Below, in pieces: positions 1 through 8,599 of a stretch of 64,000 nucleotides of DNA; position 1 is the stretch's first letter, and each line of letters begins with the position of its first letter. The notes beneath the pieces are model-generated. The model did not search any database. It was not told where the DNA came from and worked only from the letters and a program-made list of their open reading frames with translations. The position numbers and the translations under genes are program-made. Source of the DNA: Kribbella sindirgiensis (GTDB lineage Bacteria > Actinomycetota > Actinomycetes > Propionibacteriales > Kribbellaceae); the NCBI RefSeq assembly GCF_004331435.1, contig NZ_SJKA01000004.1, positions 62,001-126,000 of the forward strand, given 5' to 3'.

Positions 1-326
1 TCTCCGGGCGCAGTCTGAATGGCGCTTTTCTCAGCCCCAGCGTTTGTACAGACATCTCGCTGACAGGCTCAGTCACTGTAAATGTCCCGTGCTAACCCCG
101 TGACCGGGCTAGCAAAGCAAGCTCTCTAGATGAGGCCAGGGGCCGGGGCGAGAGCATCCCCGGGCTGACCGCTTCTTTAAGTGCTCAGGCCGTCAGGCGG
201 CGAGAGCGAAGCTACTGCGCTTGGAATCGGCAGTTATTGGTTTCCAGAGATCGTTAACGAGATAACCCTGGATCCTCGGCCCGCTTCCCTTGGAACGTAC
301 GTCCAAAGTCGAAACCGTTCACCCCC
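1..326 (-). ncRNA. ssrA: tmRNA (3' end beyond window)
   Basis: Transfer-messenger RNA, which rescues stalled ribosomes together with SmpB. On the minus strand the 5' end at 326 reads GGGGGTGAACGGTTTCGAC, the conserved tmRNA start that folds into the tRNA-like domain. The tag reading frame runs from 231 to 193 and encodes ADSKRSSFALAA followed by TGA, ending in the expected ALAA degron. Only the 3' acceptor end, including CCA, is missing, because it lies before position 1. The smpB gene is 1.5 kb upstream on the same strand, the usual actinobacterial order. Confidence 0.95.
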
Positions 327-410
327 TGTTGAGTTGTCAAACTCCCACCCGTACCGCGGTGGAAGATCCACACTATCAAGTCCAACAAGCTGCCCGCACC
401 TGACATTCCC

Positions 411-971
411 CTACTTGATCAGGCGCAGGGTGAACGGATAGCGGAACTTGCCGCCCGCCGCGGTGGCCAGGCCGCCGATGCCGGTCAGCAGGAACCAGAG
501 GATCCCGAGGATCGGGAACAGGAACCCGAGGAACCCGTCGGTGATCCCGGTCGCGATCCCCAGCAGCGCGAACGCCCCGAACGCGGTCAGCTGGAAGTTC
601 AGCGCCTCGACGGCGTGCCGGCGTACGGCGGGATTCTTCTGGCCGGAGGTCGCGACGACCAGCGCCGGGCCGACGAACGACGTCGGGTAGCCGAGCCAGT
701 GCGCGATCGTGCCCATCCCGCGCCCGTCGCCGCGGTACGTCTGCAGCGGCGCCGGCCGGGTGAAGGCCGCCGGCGCGAACGTCGGGACCGGCCGCGAGAC
801 CAGCCCGTCGAACGAGCTGTTCAGCTCGGCCCGGGTGCGGGCCTTCAGGGCCTTCTCGAGCCGGAGGTCGAACTCCATGTGGTCGAGCCGACCGTCGGCG
901 TACATTTCTTTCAGGATCTCGACGGCCCGGTCGCGCTGGGCCGGCGTCACGAGCAGCTCTGATGTGGACAT
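411..971 (-). CDS. DUF1707 plus DUF4870-like membrane protein
   Basis: A 186-residue protein. The N-terminal 55 residues (MSTSELLVTPAQRDRAVEIL, then ADGRLDHMEFDLRLEKAL) match the DUF1707 (SHOCT-like) domain common in actinobacterial membrane proteins. A proline-rich linker follows. The C-terminal half has an amphipathic stretch and two hydrophobic segments resembling DUF4870 (A-V-E-A-L-N-F-Q motif, then a glycine-rich helix pair). I chose the ATG at 971 because DUF1707 proteins normally begin just before this point; the reading frame stays open to 1007. It lies between the 1045-1785 gene and ssrA. Its molecular function is unknown. Confidence 0.8.
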   Translation of the reverse strand: MSTSELLVTPAQRDRAVEILKEMYADGRLDHMEFDLRLEKALKARTRAELNSSFDGLVSRPVPTFAPAAFTRPAPLQTYRGDGRGMGTIAHWLGYPTSFVGPALVVATSGQKNPAVRRHAVEALNFQLTAFGAFALLGIATGITDGFLGFLFPILGILWFLLTGIGGLATAAGGKFRYPFTLRLIK

Positions 972-1044
972 GTTTCCACTCTGCGCGCCGACGGCCGCCC
1001 GCCCCATCGGGTTCGCCCCCGAAGCGCCCCTGACCGAACCCGGA

Positions 1045-1785
1045 TCAGCGCACCGGTTGCCCGTAGTCCGATAGTACGAACGGCGGGATCAGGTCGGCGA
1101 CCCCGCTCAGCACGGGCAGCGCCGTCAGCGTCTGCGGCACCGTCCAGGGCTTGGCGGCGTACGCGACGAGCAGGCTGCCGGAGATCCAGAAGTTCAGTGG
1201 CGGCTGGTTGAGCAGCCATTCCATCATCCGCGGGTGCAGTACGGCGGACGCGTACCGCGCATCGAGAGCGGTCGCGCGGAACTGGCGGTTGAAGGTCTCG
1301 CTCTCCACCTCGACCCGCTCCATCCGCGGCTCGACGGCCGCCCTCTCGTCGAGGACGGATTCGGCGCGGATGTCCAGGTCGTGACCGATCGCCAGCTCGG
1401 GCAGCCGGACGGGCAGTTCGATCGCGACCAGGTGATTGACCGAGGTGCTCGGCAACCGGCCGCCTTCGGTGTAGACGAACTCGGCCATCCGGATCGGGCG
1501 GCCCTGGTACTCGCCGGCCAGGATCCGGCGCAGGTCCCCGTCCGGGGCGAAGATCCGGCAGCCGGCTGCGTGCAGCTGCCCGTCGGCGTCGGTCCCCGGG
1601 AGCCAGCCGTACCCCTCGGCGCCGGCCTGTTCCCTGGCGAGCTCGGCGTTCGCCCGGTCGACCCACGGACCGCCGATGCGCGCGATCAGGAGACCGAACA
1701 GGACGATTCCACCGATGACCAGGGCCATCCCGAACAGGATTCCGCCCACGGCTTCAAGCCAGCGAGGCACCGCGAGAGCGAGCAC
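1045..1785 (-). CDS. membrane-anchored protein of unknown function
   Basis: A 246-residue protein I do not recognise. An N-terminal hydrophobic helix (residues about 12-36, GGILFGMALVIGGIVLFGLL) is followed by a mainly soluble domain with a single CRIF cysteine motif. A second hydrophobic stretch near residues 195-212 and a P-P-F motif near the C-terminus complete it. It is located 28 nt downstream of smpB on the same strand and may be co-transcribed. No catalytic motif is visible. Confidence 0.7.
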   Translation of the reverse strand: MLALAVPRWLEAVGGILFGMALVIGGIVLFGLLIARIGGPWVDRANAELAREQAGAEGYGWLPGTDADGQLHAAGCRIFAPDGDLRRILAGEYQGRPIRMAEFVYTEGGRLPSTSVNHLVAIELPVRLPELAIGHDLDIRAESVLDERAAVEPRMERVEVESETFNRQFRATALDARYASAVLHPRMMEWLLNQPPLNFWISGSLLVAYAAKPWTVPQTLTALPVLSGVADLIPPFVLSDYGQPVR

Positions 1786-1813
1786 AATCGCAACCTAGCC
1801 CACCCAGGGGGTA

Positions 1814-2287
1814 CTACTGGCGGCGGCGGTCCGACAGGGCGCGCTGGGCCTCGCGGTTCGCCTGGCGTTCGGCGAGGGCGTGGCGCTTGTCGTAGTCCTT
1901 CTTGCCGCGCCCGGTGGCGAGCTCGACCTTCGCGTAGCCGTCCTTGAAGTACAGCGACAGCGGGATCAGCGACACCCCCTGCTGCTCGACCTCGCGGATC
2001 AGTTTCTGGACTTCGTCCTTGTGCAGCAGCAACTTCCGCGTACGGCGGGGCTCGTGGTTCGTCCACGTGCCGTGCTTGTACTCCGGGATGTGCATGCCCT
2101 GCAGCCAGAGCTCGTTCCCGCGGACGGCGGCGAACGCGTCGACGAGGGAGGCCCGGCCCTGCCGGAGGGACTTGACCTCGGTCCCTGTCAGCACCAGCCC
2201 GGCCTCTACCACGTCCTCGATGTGGTAGTCGTGTCGCGCCTTACGGTTCTGCGCGATCGGCTTCTCCCGGCCGGTCTGTTTCACCAT
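1814..2287 (-). CDS. smpB: SsrA-binding protein SmpB
   Basis: A 157-residue protein that binds tmRNA and delivers it to stalled ribosomes. The sequence shows the family signature: [20 protein letters not shown] near the N-terminus, [14 protein letters not shown], the [20 protein letters not shown] region, and the basic C-terminal tail [20 protein letters not shown]. The length is normal. It is 21 nt downstream of the M23 peptidase gene and 1.5 kb upstream of ssrA, the standard order in this phylum. Confidence 0.97.
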   Translation of the reverse strand: MVKQTGREKPIAQNRKARHDYHIEDVVEAGLVLTGTEVKSLRQGRASLVDAFAAVRGNELWLQGMHIPEYKHGTWTNHEPRRTRKLLLHKDEVQKLIREVEQQGVSLIPLSLYFKDGYAKVELATGRGKKDYDKRHALAERQANREAQRALSDRRRQ

Positions 2288-2308
2288 CCGACCAGTATCG
2301 CAGGTGGC

Positions 2309-3754
2309 TCACAACCACTTCATCGGATTAACCACGCGGCCGTCCTGGTAGACCATGAAGTGCAGGTGGCAACCGGTGGAGTAGCCGGTCGTTCCGGCGT
2401 ACCCGATGATCTCGCCCTTCTGGACGCGTTCACCGACGCGCGCCTTGTACCGCGACAGGTGGTTGTAGACGGTCGTGATGGACGACCCGTCGATCACACC
2501 ATGTGACACGAACAGGCGGTTCCCGTAACCACCGTTGTAGTACTTGTCCGTCACCACCCCGGAGCCCGCCGCGCGGATCGGCGTACCGCAGGGAGCACGG
2601 AAGTCGGTGCCGTCGTGCAGCTTCCAGTAGTGCAGGACGGGGTGGAAACGCATCCCGTACGGCGACGTGATGTAGCTGCTGACCGGGTAGCTCAGGCCCC
2701 CGCCGCCGGAGGCCGGCGGATCGTCCGGGATGTCCCGCGGCTTCCGCTTCTCCTTGCGCGCCTTCTCCCGCTCGGCCTTCTCGGCTGCCGCCTTCCGGCG
2801 CGCGGCGGCCTCCTTCTCCGCCTTCGCCCGCGCGATCAGGAGCTGCTCGACGCGGTTCCGCTCCCGCAGCAGCGAGTTGTACTGCGCGAGCTCGGTGTTC
2901 TTCTCCTTCTCGGCGGCCTTGAACGCGGTCAGCTTGACCTTCGCGATCGCCGCGGCCTCGGCCCGGTCGGCCGCGACCTGCTTGGTCAGCTCGCTGACGC
3001 GCTTGACCGTCGCCGCGGCCTCGGCCCGCGCGGCCTCGGACTCCTTCTCGGCGGCCGCGACCTTGACGCGCTTGCTGGCCAGCTGCGCCTGCGCGTTGTT
3101 CAGGTTGGTGATCGCGTTGCTCTGGATACCGAAGACGTTCCGCTGGACCTGCATCCCGGTCGCGATATCGGCCGGCGCCGCACCGCGCAGCGCGATCGAC
3201 AGTCCGACCAGACCGTTCTGCTGCTGGTACGCCGACCGGACGGCGCGCCCCGCGACGGCCCGCTTCTCCGCGATCAGCTTCTCGCCGGTCTCCACGTCGG
3301 ACACCGCCTTGCGCAACGCCGCCTCGGCCGCGGCAAGCTTGCCCGCGGCAACCGCGTCGGCGGCCTTCGCGGCGGCGAGCTGCCCCTGCGCGGCGGCGTA
3401 CCGGACCTGGACGGCCTGGTACTTCACGACAGCTTGGTTGTACGCGGCAACGGACTTGCCGAGCTGGTCGGACGCGTCGTCGAGATCGGCCTTCTGCTGA
3501 CCGAGCTGCGCGTCGAGTTGCTTCTTCTTGGCGACCGGATCCGGCGGTTTCGCCTCCGCGGACGGAGCGGACGGAACCGCCGCCAGGACGCCGGCGGACA
3601 GGGACAGGACAAGGCAGCAAGCGGCAACCGCCGTCTGCCGGCCCGGCGGTCGCTTACGTGATCGCTGGTACGGCGCGGTGGAGGTGCCGGTGCTGTCGTC
3701 TCGCTTGATGCTCCCCCGCTCGCGCGGGTTCGCACCGGGGAAGTGCGGGACCAC
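2309..3754 (-). CDS. secreted M23 family metallopeptidase with coiled-coil domain
   Basis: A 481-residue secreted peptidoglycan hydrolase of the EnvC/NlpD type. A basic N-terminus leads to a signal peptide (residues about 40-67, hydrophobic core AACCLVLSLSAGVLAAV, cleavage near SAEA). A long Ala/Lys/Glu-rich coiled coil (about 70-335) follows, and the M23 domain occupies about 350-481. Zinc ligands are visible in H-D-G-T-D-F and in the CHLHFMVYQDG motif. The GTG start at 3754 is preceded by AAGGGG at 7 nt spacing. The gene lies 87 nt downstream of ftsX. In other bacteria FtsEX activates coiled-coil M23 enzymes or their regulators at the septum, so this protein is a strong candidate for the FtsEX-controlled hydrolase; that link is inferred from context. 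Confidence 0.92.
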   Translation of the reverse strand: MVPHFPGANPRERGSIKRDDSTGTSTAPYQRSRKRPPGRQTAVAACCLVLSLSAGVLAAVPSAPSAEAKPPDPVAKKKQLDAQLGQQKADLDDASDQLGKSVAAYNQAVVKYQAVQVRYAAAQGQLAAAKAADAVAAGKLAAAEAALRKAVSDVETGEKLIAEKRAVAGRAVRSAYQQQNGLVGLSIALRGAAPADIATGMQVQRNVFGIQSNAITNLNNAQAQLASKRVKVAAAEKESEAARAEAAATVKRVSELTKQVAADRAEAAAIAKVKLTAFKAAEKEKNTELAQYNSLLRERNRVEQLLIARAKAEKEAAARRKAAAEKAEREKARKEKRKPRDIPDDPPASGGGGLSYPVSSYITSPYGMRFHPVLHYWKLHDGTDFRAPCGTPIRAAGSGVVTDKYYNGGYGNRLFVSHGVIDGSSITTVYNHLSRYKARVGERVQKGEIIGYAGTTGYSTGCHLHFMVYQDGRVVNPMKWL

Positions 3755-3793
3755 AGGTCGACCCCTTGCTCTGGGATGCAGTTGTGTGCGGTA

Positions 3794-3817
3794 CAGGAGT
3801 GACTGCTGTTACTCCTG
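3794..3817. repeat. short inverted repeat between ftsX and M23 gene
   Basis: CAGGAGT (3794-3800) and ACTCCTG (3811-3817) are perfect 7-bp arms around a 10-nt loop, in the 87-nt gap between the end of ftsX and the start of the M23 peptidase. It could be a weak terminator or an intercistronic mRNA structure. There is no T-tract, so a strong intrinsic terminator is unlikely. Confidence 0.4.
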
Positions 3818-3841
3818 ATACAGCACCATAGGTCACCCGGA

Positions 3842-4753
3842 TCAGACTTTGAGGTATTTCCGCGTTGTCAGGAATGTCGGGATCACGGCCAGGATCAGGC
3901 CGACCACGACCATGATCAGCGTGGCCCGGAAGGTTTCGGTCGCGCCGACCCACTGCCAGACACGGAACGTCTCCTGGGCCCGCTGCATGACCACGAAGTA
4001 CACCCCGACCCACAGGGTGCCGCAGGCAAAGATCGCGCCCACCAAGGCGGCCAGCACCGCCTCCAGGAGGAACGGCAGCTGGATATAGAAGTTCGAGGCG
4101 CCCACCAGGCGCATGATGCCGATCTCCCGTCTCCGGGCGTACGCCGCCAGCCGGATCGTGTTGGAGATCTGCATCAGGGCCGCGACCAGCAGCAGACCGG
4201 CCGCGATCAAGGCACCGACTTGTAGGCCGTTGAGGGCCTTGAACAGCGGATCGAGGTACTGGCGGAGGTCCTGGACCGTGTCGACACCGGGAAGGCCGGC
4301 GACGGCACTGACCAGGTTCTGATAGCGGGTCGGATCTCGCAGCTTGACCCGGAAGGACTCCTGCATCTGGTCCTCGGTGACCGTGCTGACGATCGGCGAG
4401 TCCTTGTACAGCTTCTTGAACGACTCGAACGCTTCCTTCTTCGACTCCGAGAACACGCCGTCGGGCGCGGTGTCCGGGTTCGTCTGGATGACCTGCTGGA
4501 TCCGGTTCTTCTGCTCCTGGGTCACCTCGGCGCCGGAGCAGCCGCGGCCGCCGGAGTCCTTGGTGCACAGGAACACCGAGATCTGGATCTTGTCGTACCA
4601 GTTCCCCTTCATCAGGTCGACCTGCTCGCGGGCGAGCAGCGCGCTGCCGAACAGCGACAGCGAGACCCAGATGGTGACGACGACCGCGATCGTCATCGAG
4701 AGGTTCCGCTTCAGGCCGATCCCGAGGTCGGAGAGGATGTAGTTCAAGCGCAT
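3842..4753 (-). CDS. ftsX: cell-division ABC transporter permease FtsX
   Basis: A 303-residue permease of the FtsEX complex. One N-terminal transmembrane helix (about 20-42) precedes a large extracellular domain (about 45-170, containing a C-T-K-D-S-G-G-R-G-C pair of cysteines). Three more helices follow in the C-terminal half, including the conserved stretch starting NTIRLAAYARRREIGIMRLV. Length and topology fit actinobacterial FtsX. It follows ftsE by 19 nt. Together they transmit ATP hydrolysis in the cytoplasm to cell-wall hydrolysis outside, probably by the M23 protein encoded next. Confidence 0.96.
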   Translation of the reverse strand: MRLNYILSDLGIGLKRNLSMTIAVVVTIWVSLSLFGSALLAREQVDLMKGNWYDKIQISVFLCTKDSGGRGCSGAEVTQEQKNRIQQVIQTNPDTAPDGVFSESKKEAFESFKKLYKDSPIVSTVTEDQMQESFRVKLRDPTRYQNLVSAVAGLPGVDTVQDLRQYLDPLFKALNGLQVGALIAAGLLLVAALMQISNTIRLAAYARRREIGIMRLVGASNFYIQLPFLLEAVLAALVGAIFACGTLWVGVYFVVMQRAQETFRVWQWVGATETFRATLIMVVVGLILAVIPTFLTTRKYLKV

Positions 4754-4772
4754 CAGTCAGTCAGTCCCCTGG

Positions 4773-5462
4773 TCAGTGCTGGTAGCCGTAGACGCCGCGC
4801 GACTCGTCGCGGACGACATGGCCGTTCTCCAGCTCGATCACGCGCTTGCGCATCTGGTCGACGATCGAGACGTCGTGGGTGGCCATCACCACGGTCGTCC
4901 CGGTCCGGTTGATCCGGTCCAGCAGCTTCATGATGCCGACCGACGTACCGGGGTCGAGGTTTCCGGTGGGCTCGTCGGCGATCAGGATCATCGGCCGGTT
5001 CACGAACGCGCGGGCGATCGCGACGCGCTGCTGCTCACCGCCGGACAGCTCGTCCGGCATCCGGTCCTCCTTGCCGTCCAGACCGACCAGCTCGAGGACC
5101 TCGGGCACCGTCTTGCGGATGTGCGCGCGGGGCTTGCCGATCACCTGCAGCGCGAACGCCACGTTCTCCGCGACCGTCTTGTTCGGCAGCAGCCGGAAGT
5201 CCTGGAACACGGTGCCGATCTGGCGCCGCATCTGCGGGATCCGCCAGTTGGGCAGCCGGTTCAGGTCCTTGCCGGCCACCATGATGTGACCCTTGGACGT
5301 CCGGTGCTCGCGCAGGGTCAGACGAAGGAACGTCGACTTGCCGGACCCGGAGGTACCGACGAGGAAGACGAACTCGCCTTTCTCGATCTCGACGTTGACG
5401 TTCAGCAGAGCGGCCTTGGACTGGCCCTCGTACGTCTTGGACACATTCTCGAAGCGGATCAC
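4773..5462 (-). CDS. ftsE: cell-division ABC transporter ATP-binding protein FtsE
   Basis: A 229-residue ATPase partner of FtsX. Walker A is [10 protein letters not shown], the signature is LSGGEQQR, Walker B is [14 protein letters not shown], and the H-loop is in MATHDVS. The frame is open further upstream, but I place the start at the GTG at 5462. That gives the canonical N-terminus (M/V)[13 protein letters not shown] and the usual family length of 229 residues. It is the first gene of the ftsE-ftsX-M23-smpB run. Confidence 0.95.
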   Translation of the reverse strand: MIRFENVSKTYEGQSKAALLNVNVEIEKGEFVFLVGTSGSGKSTFLRLTLREHRTSKGHIMVAGKDLNRLPNWRIPQMRRQIGTVFQDFRLLPNKTVAENVAFALQVIGKPRAHIRKTVPEVLELVGLDGKEDRMPDELSGGEQQRVAIARAFVNRPMILIADEPTGNLDPGTSVGIMKLLDRINRTGTTVVMATHDVSIVDQMRKRVIELENGHVVRDESRGVYGYQH

Positions 5463-5651
5463 GGGTTCATCCGGCCGTGGTCGGGAACAGGGAGCGACGC
5501 GACGGTAACCACGAAGTGCACCGTACGCCACCGGAGCGGCCGGCGATCAGTCTAGGCGCTCCACGGCGTGCCGCCGACCAGACGTGCCGGTCCGTACGCC
5601 CGCGTCCGATACCCGGCGCGTTTGAAACGACTGTGCGGTCAGGCTCGTCCG
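5463..5651. other. intergenic stretch upstream of ftsE
   Basis: About 190 nt between ftsE and the small gene at 5652-5819, and the likely promoter region for the ftsEX operon. I see no convincing -10/-35 pair and no strong hairpin, so no specific site is assigned. Confidence 0.4.
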
Positions 5652-5819
5652 TCAGGCCGGGGCGGGTGACGGGGTGCCGTTGCCGTTGTCGGGGCGGGCG
5701 TCGGCGATCCGGGCGACGCCGGCGTCGGGTTTGCGGCCGGCTCTGCGGGCGGCCTCGACGTGCAACCGGGCCAGCTCGACAGCCTGGCGGGAGACCTTCA
5801 CGGTCTTCTTCTCAGCCAT
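5652..5819 (-). CDS. 55-residue small protein, second gene of a two-gene module
   Basis: A small basic protein beginning MAEKKTVKVSRQAVELARLH, continuing with a helix rich in Ala and Arg (VEAARRAGRKPDAGVARIAD) and ending in a short Pro/Asn tail. The ATG at 5819 lies inside the end of the upstream membrane-protein gene (8-nt overlap with its TGA at 5812-5814), which indicates translational coupling. I do not recognise the family. The arrangement of a small soluble helical protein coupled to a single-pass membrane protein is compatible with a toxin-antitoxin or a small regulatory pair, but no diagnostic motif supports either. Confidence 0.6.
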   Translation of the reverse strand: MAEKKTVKVSRQAVELARLHVEAARRAGRKPDAGVARIADARPDNGNGTPSPAPA

Positions 5820-6216
5820 GGTCACTGTCTCCCTCGACGACCTCGATGTCGGTGTCCGCGATATCAGCGTACGCGGACGCGCCGATGCGGTCGATCGCTA
5901 CGGCGGCGGTCAGCGCGGCGACCAGATCGTAGTCCTCAGCTTGTAACAGCTCGGATCTCATCAGTGAACGCAGCGTCACCACACCGGCATCCGTCCCGGC
6001 GTCCTCACCCTCGAGAATCTGCTCGACGGCCCACCGGACCATCCGCATCGTCTCCTCGCGGTGCCGCCAGACGTCGAGCTCGCGATCGGACTTCCGCGTC
6101 AGGTACGACCCGAGGAACACACCACCCAGCGCGAGCAGCGGACTCAGCACCGTCATCACGACCCCGACGATCGAGATCCAGGTAGGGATCACGGACACAC
6201 CCCGGCACTCAGACAC
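5812..6216 (-). CDS. single-pass membrane protein, first gene of a two-gene module
   Basis: About 134 residues. An N-terminal helix (WISIVGVVMTVLSPLLALGG) anchors the protein, followed by a cytoplasmic helical domain (SDRELDVWRHREETMRMVRW) and an acidic C-terminus. The start is uncertain: in-frame TTG 6237, GTG 6216, GTG 6198 and GTG 6192 are all possible. I chose 6216 because a GAGAG purine run precedes it. The gene is coupled to the 55-residue gene downstream. It is divergent from the pfkB-type gene at 6324. The function is unknown. Confidence 0.65.
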   Translation of the reverse strand: MSECRGVSVIPTWISIVGVVMTVLSPLLALGGVFLGSYLTRKSDRELDVWRHREETMRMVRWAVEQILEGEDAGTDAGVVTLRSLMRSELLQAEDYDLVAALTAAVAIDRIGASAYADIADTDIEVVEGDSDHG

Positions 6217-6323
6217 GCTCTCACAGCGTCCTCCCAATTCCGTGGTCTTGACCGGTCGATGATGCTACGAAGGAGCATTCCACCCACCACCGACAGACCA
6301 GGATGACAAGGGGCGGTGTCACC

Positions 6324-7373
6324 GTGACGGACGAGCAGGACCGCTACGACGTGTTCGTGCAGGGGACGGTGTTTCTCGACATCGTGATGACCGGGCTGGC
6401 GTCCGCCCCGACCACCGGTACGGAGATCTTCGCCGAGGGGATGGGGTCGTGCCCGGGCGGTGTCGCGAACTTCGCGATCGCGGCCGCGCGGCTCGGGCTG
6501 CGGACCGGTCTCGCCTCGGTGTTCGGTGACGACGCGTACGCCGACTTCTGCTGGCGGACCCTCGCGGACCAGGAGGGCGTGGACCTGTCGCACTCGCGGC
6601 GGATCGGCCACTGGCACTCGCCGGTCACGGTGTCGATGTCGATCGACCGGGACCGGGCGATGGTCACGCACGCGCACGAGGCGCCCGGCGATCCGAGCAA
6701 GCTGGTCGGTCCGGGGCTGAAGACGCGGTCGGCGATCGTCCCGGTGGCCGAGGAACTGCCGGGCTGGACGGTCGAGGCGCGGCAGTCCGGAGCGCTCCTG
6801 TTCGGCGACGTCGGCTGGGATCCGACCGACGAGTGGTCCCCGGCCGTGCTCGACGTCCTCGAAGGCTTCCACGCCTTCACGCCGAACGCGGCGGAGGCGA
6901 TGGCCTACACCCGCACCGACACCCCGAAGGCCGCGCTGCACAAGCTGGCCGACCGCGTACCGCTCGCAGTGGTGACGAACGGCGCGGACGGCGTACTGGC
7001 GATCGACTCGGCGACCGGCGAGGAGGAGCAGGTGCCGGCGCTGCCGGTGCGTTCGTACGACCCGACCGGCGCCGGCGACGTGTTCCTCGCCTCACTCGTG
7101 CTGGGCACCCTCCGCGGCTGGCCGCTCGCGCACCGCCTGGCCTTCGGCAACCTGTGCGCGGGCCTTTCGGTCCAGCACTTCGGCGGCTCCCTCGCGGCGC
7201 CCGGCTGGGGCGACATCATCGACTGGGTCCGCGACCACAGCCGCCACCGCCCCGGCGACGTCGACCCCGCCGTACTCGAGCACTACGCCTTCATCGGCGA
7301 CGTCCTCCCGGCCGGCCCGGTCCCGATCGTCCGCCGCGCCTCGGCCACGATCGCGCGCCTGTCGGACGCCTGA
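6324..7373 (+). CDS. PfkB family carbohydrate kinase
   Basis: About 349 residues, ribokinase fold. The N-terminal PfkB signature is seen as GSCPGGVANFAIAAARLGL and the catalytic C-terminal signature as DPTGAGDVFLASLVLG, with the GAGD anion hole and base Asp. I prefer the GTG at 6324 because AAGGGG lies 10 nt upstream; an in-frame ATG at 6303 has no clear ribosome-binding site. The sugar substrate cannot be read from the sequence. Its 3' end overlaps the MFS gene on the other strand by 282 nt, which is unusually long. Confidence 0.88.
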   Translation: MTDEQDRYDVFVQGTVFLDIVMTGLASAPTTGTEIFAEGMGSCPGGVANFAIAAARLGLRTGLASVFGDDAYADFCWRTLADQEGVDLSHSRRIGHWHSPVTVSMSIDRDRAMVTHAHEAPGDPSKLVGPGLKTRSAIVPVAEELPGWTVEARQSGALLFGDVGWDPTDEWSPAVLDVLEGFHAFTPNAAEAMAYTRTDTPKAALHKLADRVPLAVVTNGADGVLAIDSATGEEEQVPALPVRSYDPTGAGDVFLASLVLGTLRGWPLAHRLAFGNLCAGLSVQHFGGSLAAPGWGDIIDWVRDHSRHRPGDVDPAVLEHYAFIGDVLPAGPVPIVRRASATIARLSDA

Positions 7374-8531
7374 CGCGCGGACCGCCAGCGCGACCAGGAC
7401 AAGCAGTACGCCGCCGCCCAGGAATCCCCAGGACGGCGCGGCACGTTCGAGCACCAGCCCGGCGGCTGCCGATCCCGCAGCGGAGCCGAGGTTGTTGGCG
7501 GTGTTGATCCAGGTGCTCGCCTCGGTCCGCTGGTGCGGCGGCGTGACATCGTCGGCGGCCAGATACGAGACCACGAACAGCGGGGCGACAGCGGCGCCGG
7601 CGATACCCAGCACGGCCCCGAGCACGACCAGGTCGGTCACGAACGACGCCGCGAGCAGCCCGGCGGCCAGTACGGCGATCAGCCCGCCGAGGTGGGTCGG
7701 CCAGGACCGGGTATGACGCCGGCGCGCCCAGAGCATCCCGCCGGCCACGCTGCCCGCCGCGATCGCCGCCTCGACGTACCCGGCCGCTCCGGGACGTCCC
7801 GCGTGCTGCGCGACACCTGCCACGCAGACGTACGCCGTGCTGATCCCGGAGGCGGTGACCATGATGACGAGCAGGATCCGCCGCAGGCCGGGGATCACCA
7901 ACGGCCCCATCGGATGCCGGGCCGGTACCGACGCCGACGTCGCGGTCGTCACCGGACTCGTCACCATCGCGAACGTGCCGACGACCATCAGGGCGGCCGA
8001 GCAGCCGAGCGCGGCCGGTGCGGACACCACACCGATCAGCGTGCCCGCGACCAGCGGCCCGCCGAGGAACAGCGACTCCTCTGAGACCGCATCGAGGGCG
8101 TACGCGCGTTCCTTCAGGGTCGTGCCCTCGGTGAGTTGCCGCCAGTTCGACCGCATCGACGGCCCCAACGGCGGCGCGAGCAGCCCGGTCGCGCCGACGA
8201 GCAGCAGTACGGCGGCATCCGACGTACCGAGGGTTGCGATGAAGGCCAGGCCGACGGCTGCTCCGAGTGCGAGGGGCGGTAGGACGCGGCGCTGGCTGTA
8301 GCGGTCGACGAGGCGCGCTTTGTACGGCATCGACAACGACGCGAACCCGAACACCGCGACCGAGACGCCGGCTGTGGCGAAGGAACGGGTGGATTGCTGG
8401 ACGGTGAAGAGCAGAGACAACGGGAGCAGACCGTACGACAGCCGGCCGAGCAACGCAGGCACGAACGTGCGCAGCGCCGACGGCAACAGCAGGACGTCAC
8501 GGTAGCTCCCGGCACGAGTTGTGCCGGACAC
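7092..8531 (-). CDS. MFS transporter with long C-terminal tail
   Basis: A 479-residue major facilitator. About 12 hydrophobic helices fill residues 20-385 (for example LLVGATGLLAPPLGPSMRSN in the first half and FLGGGVLLVLVALAV as the last helix). The remaining roughly 95 residues form an Arg/Asp/Ala-rich tail that is simply the antisense frame of the pfkB gene. Either the tail is real or a frameshift near 7380 hides an earlier stop; a shift of one frame would end at 7283. The GTG start at 8531 has AGGAG at 7 nt spacing. The upstream leader is strongly structured (see 8542-8599). The substrate is unknown; a drug or metabolite exporter is most likely. Confidence 0.82.
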   Translation of the reverse strand: MSGTTRAGSYRDVLLLPSALRTFVPALLGRLSYGLLPLSLLFTVQQSTRSFATAGVSVAVFGFASLSMPYKARLVDRYSQRRVLPPLALGAAVGLAFIATLGTSDAAVLLLVGATGLLAPPLGPSMRSNWRQLTEGTTLKERAYALDAVSEESLFLGGPLVAGTLIGVVSAPAALGCSAALMVVGTFAMVTSPVTTATSASVPARHPMGPLVIPGLRRILLVIMVTASGISTAYVCVAGVAQHAGRPGAAGYVEAAIAAGSVAGGMLWARRRHTRSWPTHLGGLIAVLAAGLLAASFVTDLVVLGAVLGIAGAAVAPLFVVSYLAADDVTPPHQRTEASTWINTANNLGSAAGSAAAGLVLERAAPSWGFLGGGVLLVLVALAVRASGVRQARDRGRGAADDRDRAGREDVADEGVVLEYGGVDVAGAVAAVVADPVDDVAPAGRREGAAEVLDRKARAQVAEGQAVRERPAAEGAQHE

Positions 8532-8541
8532 GAGAACGCTC

Positions 8542-8599
8542 CTAGAGATTCACTGTGGAATGGGCTCGAGACCACGCGAGGCGTGGGAGCCGTCTCTAG
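8542..8599 (-). promoter_or_regulatory. nested-stem 5' leader overlapping the MFS ribosome-binding site
   Basis: Three nested inverted repeats share one axis. CTAGAGA (8542-8548) pairs with TCTCTAG (8593-8599). GGCTC (8563-8567) pairs with GAGCC (8587-8591). CCACGC (8572-8577) pairs with GCGTGG (8581-8586). On the minus strand the outer stem ends inside the Shine-Dalgarno AGGAG (8543-8539) of the MFS gene, so folding would mask translation initiation. This looks like a cis-regulatory leader, but I cannot match it to a known riboswitch class. A dimeric-regulator operator is the alternative. Confidence 0.5.

Noticed and set aside
335..340. TTGACA as the -35 element of ssrA
   Set aside because: It lies only 9 nt before the RNA 5' end, too close for a -35 element; no matching -10 can be placed.
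1234..1947. Long plus-strand frame opposite the membrane-protein and smpB genes
   Set aside because: It lies antisense to two better supported genes and its product is Arg/Gly/Pro-rich low-complexity sequence typical of high-GC shadow frames.
3755..3841. Riboswitch upstream of the M23 peptidase
   Set aside because: c-di-AMP riboswitches precede some actinobacterial cell-wall hydrolase genes, but only 87 nt are available here and the conserved motifs are not visible.
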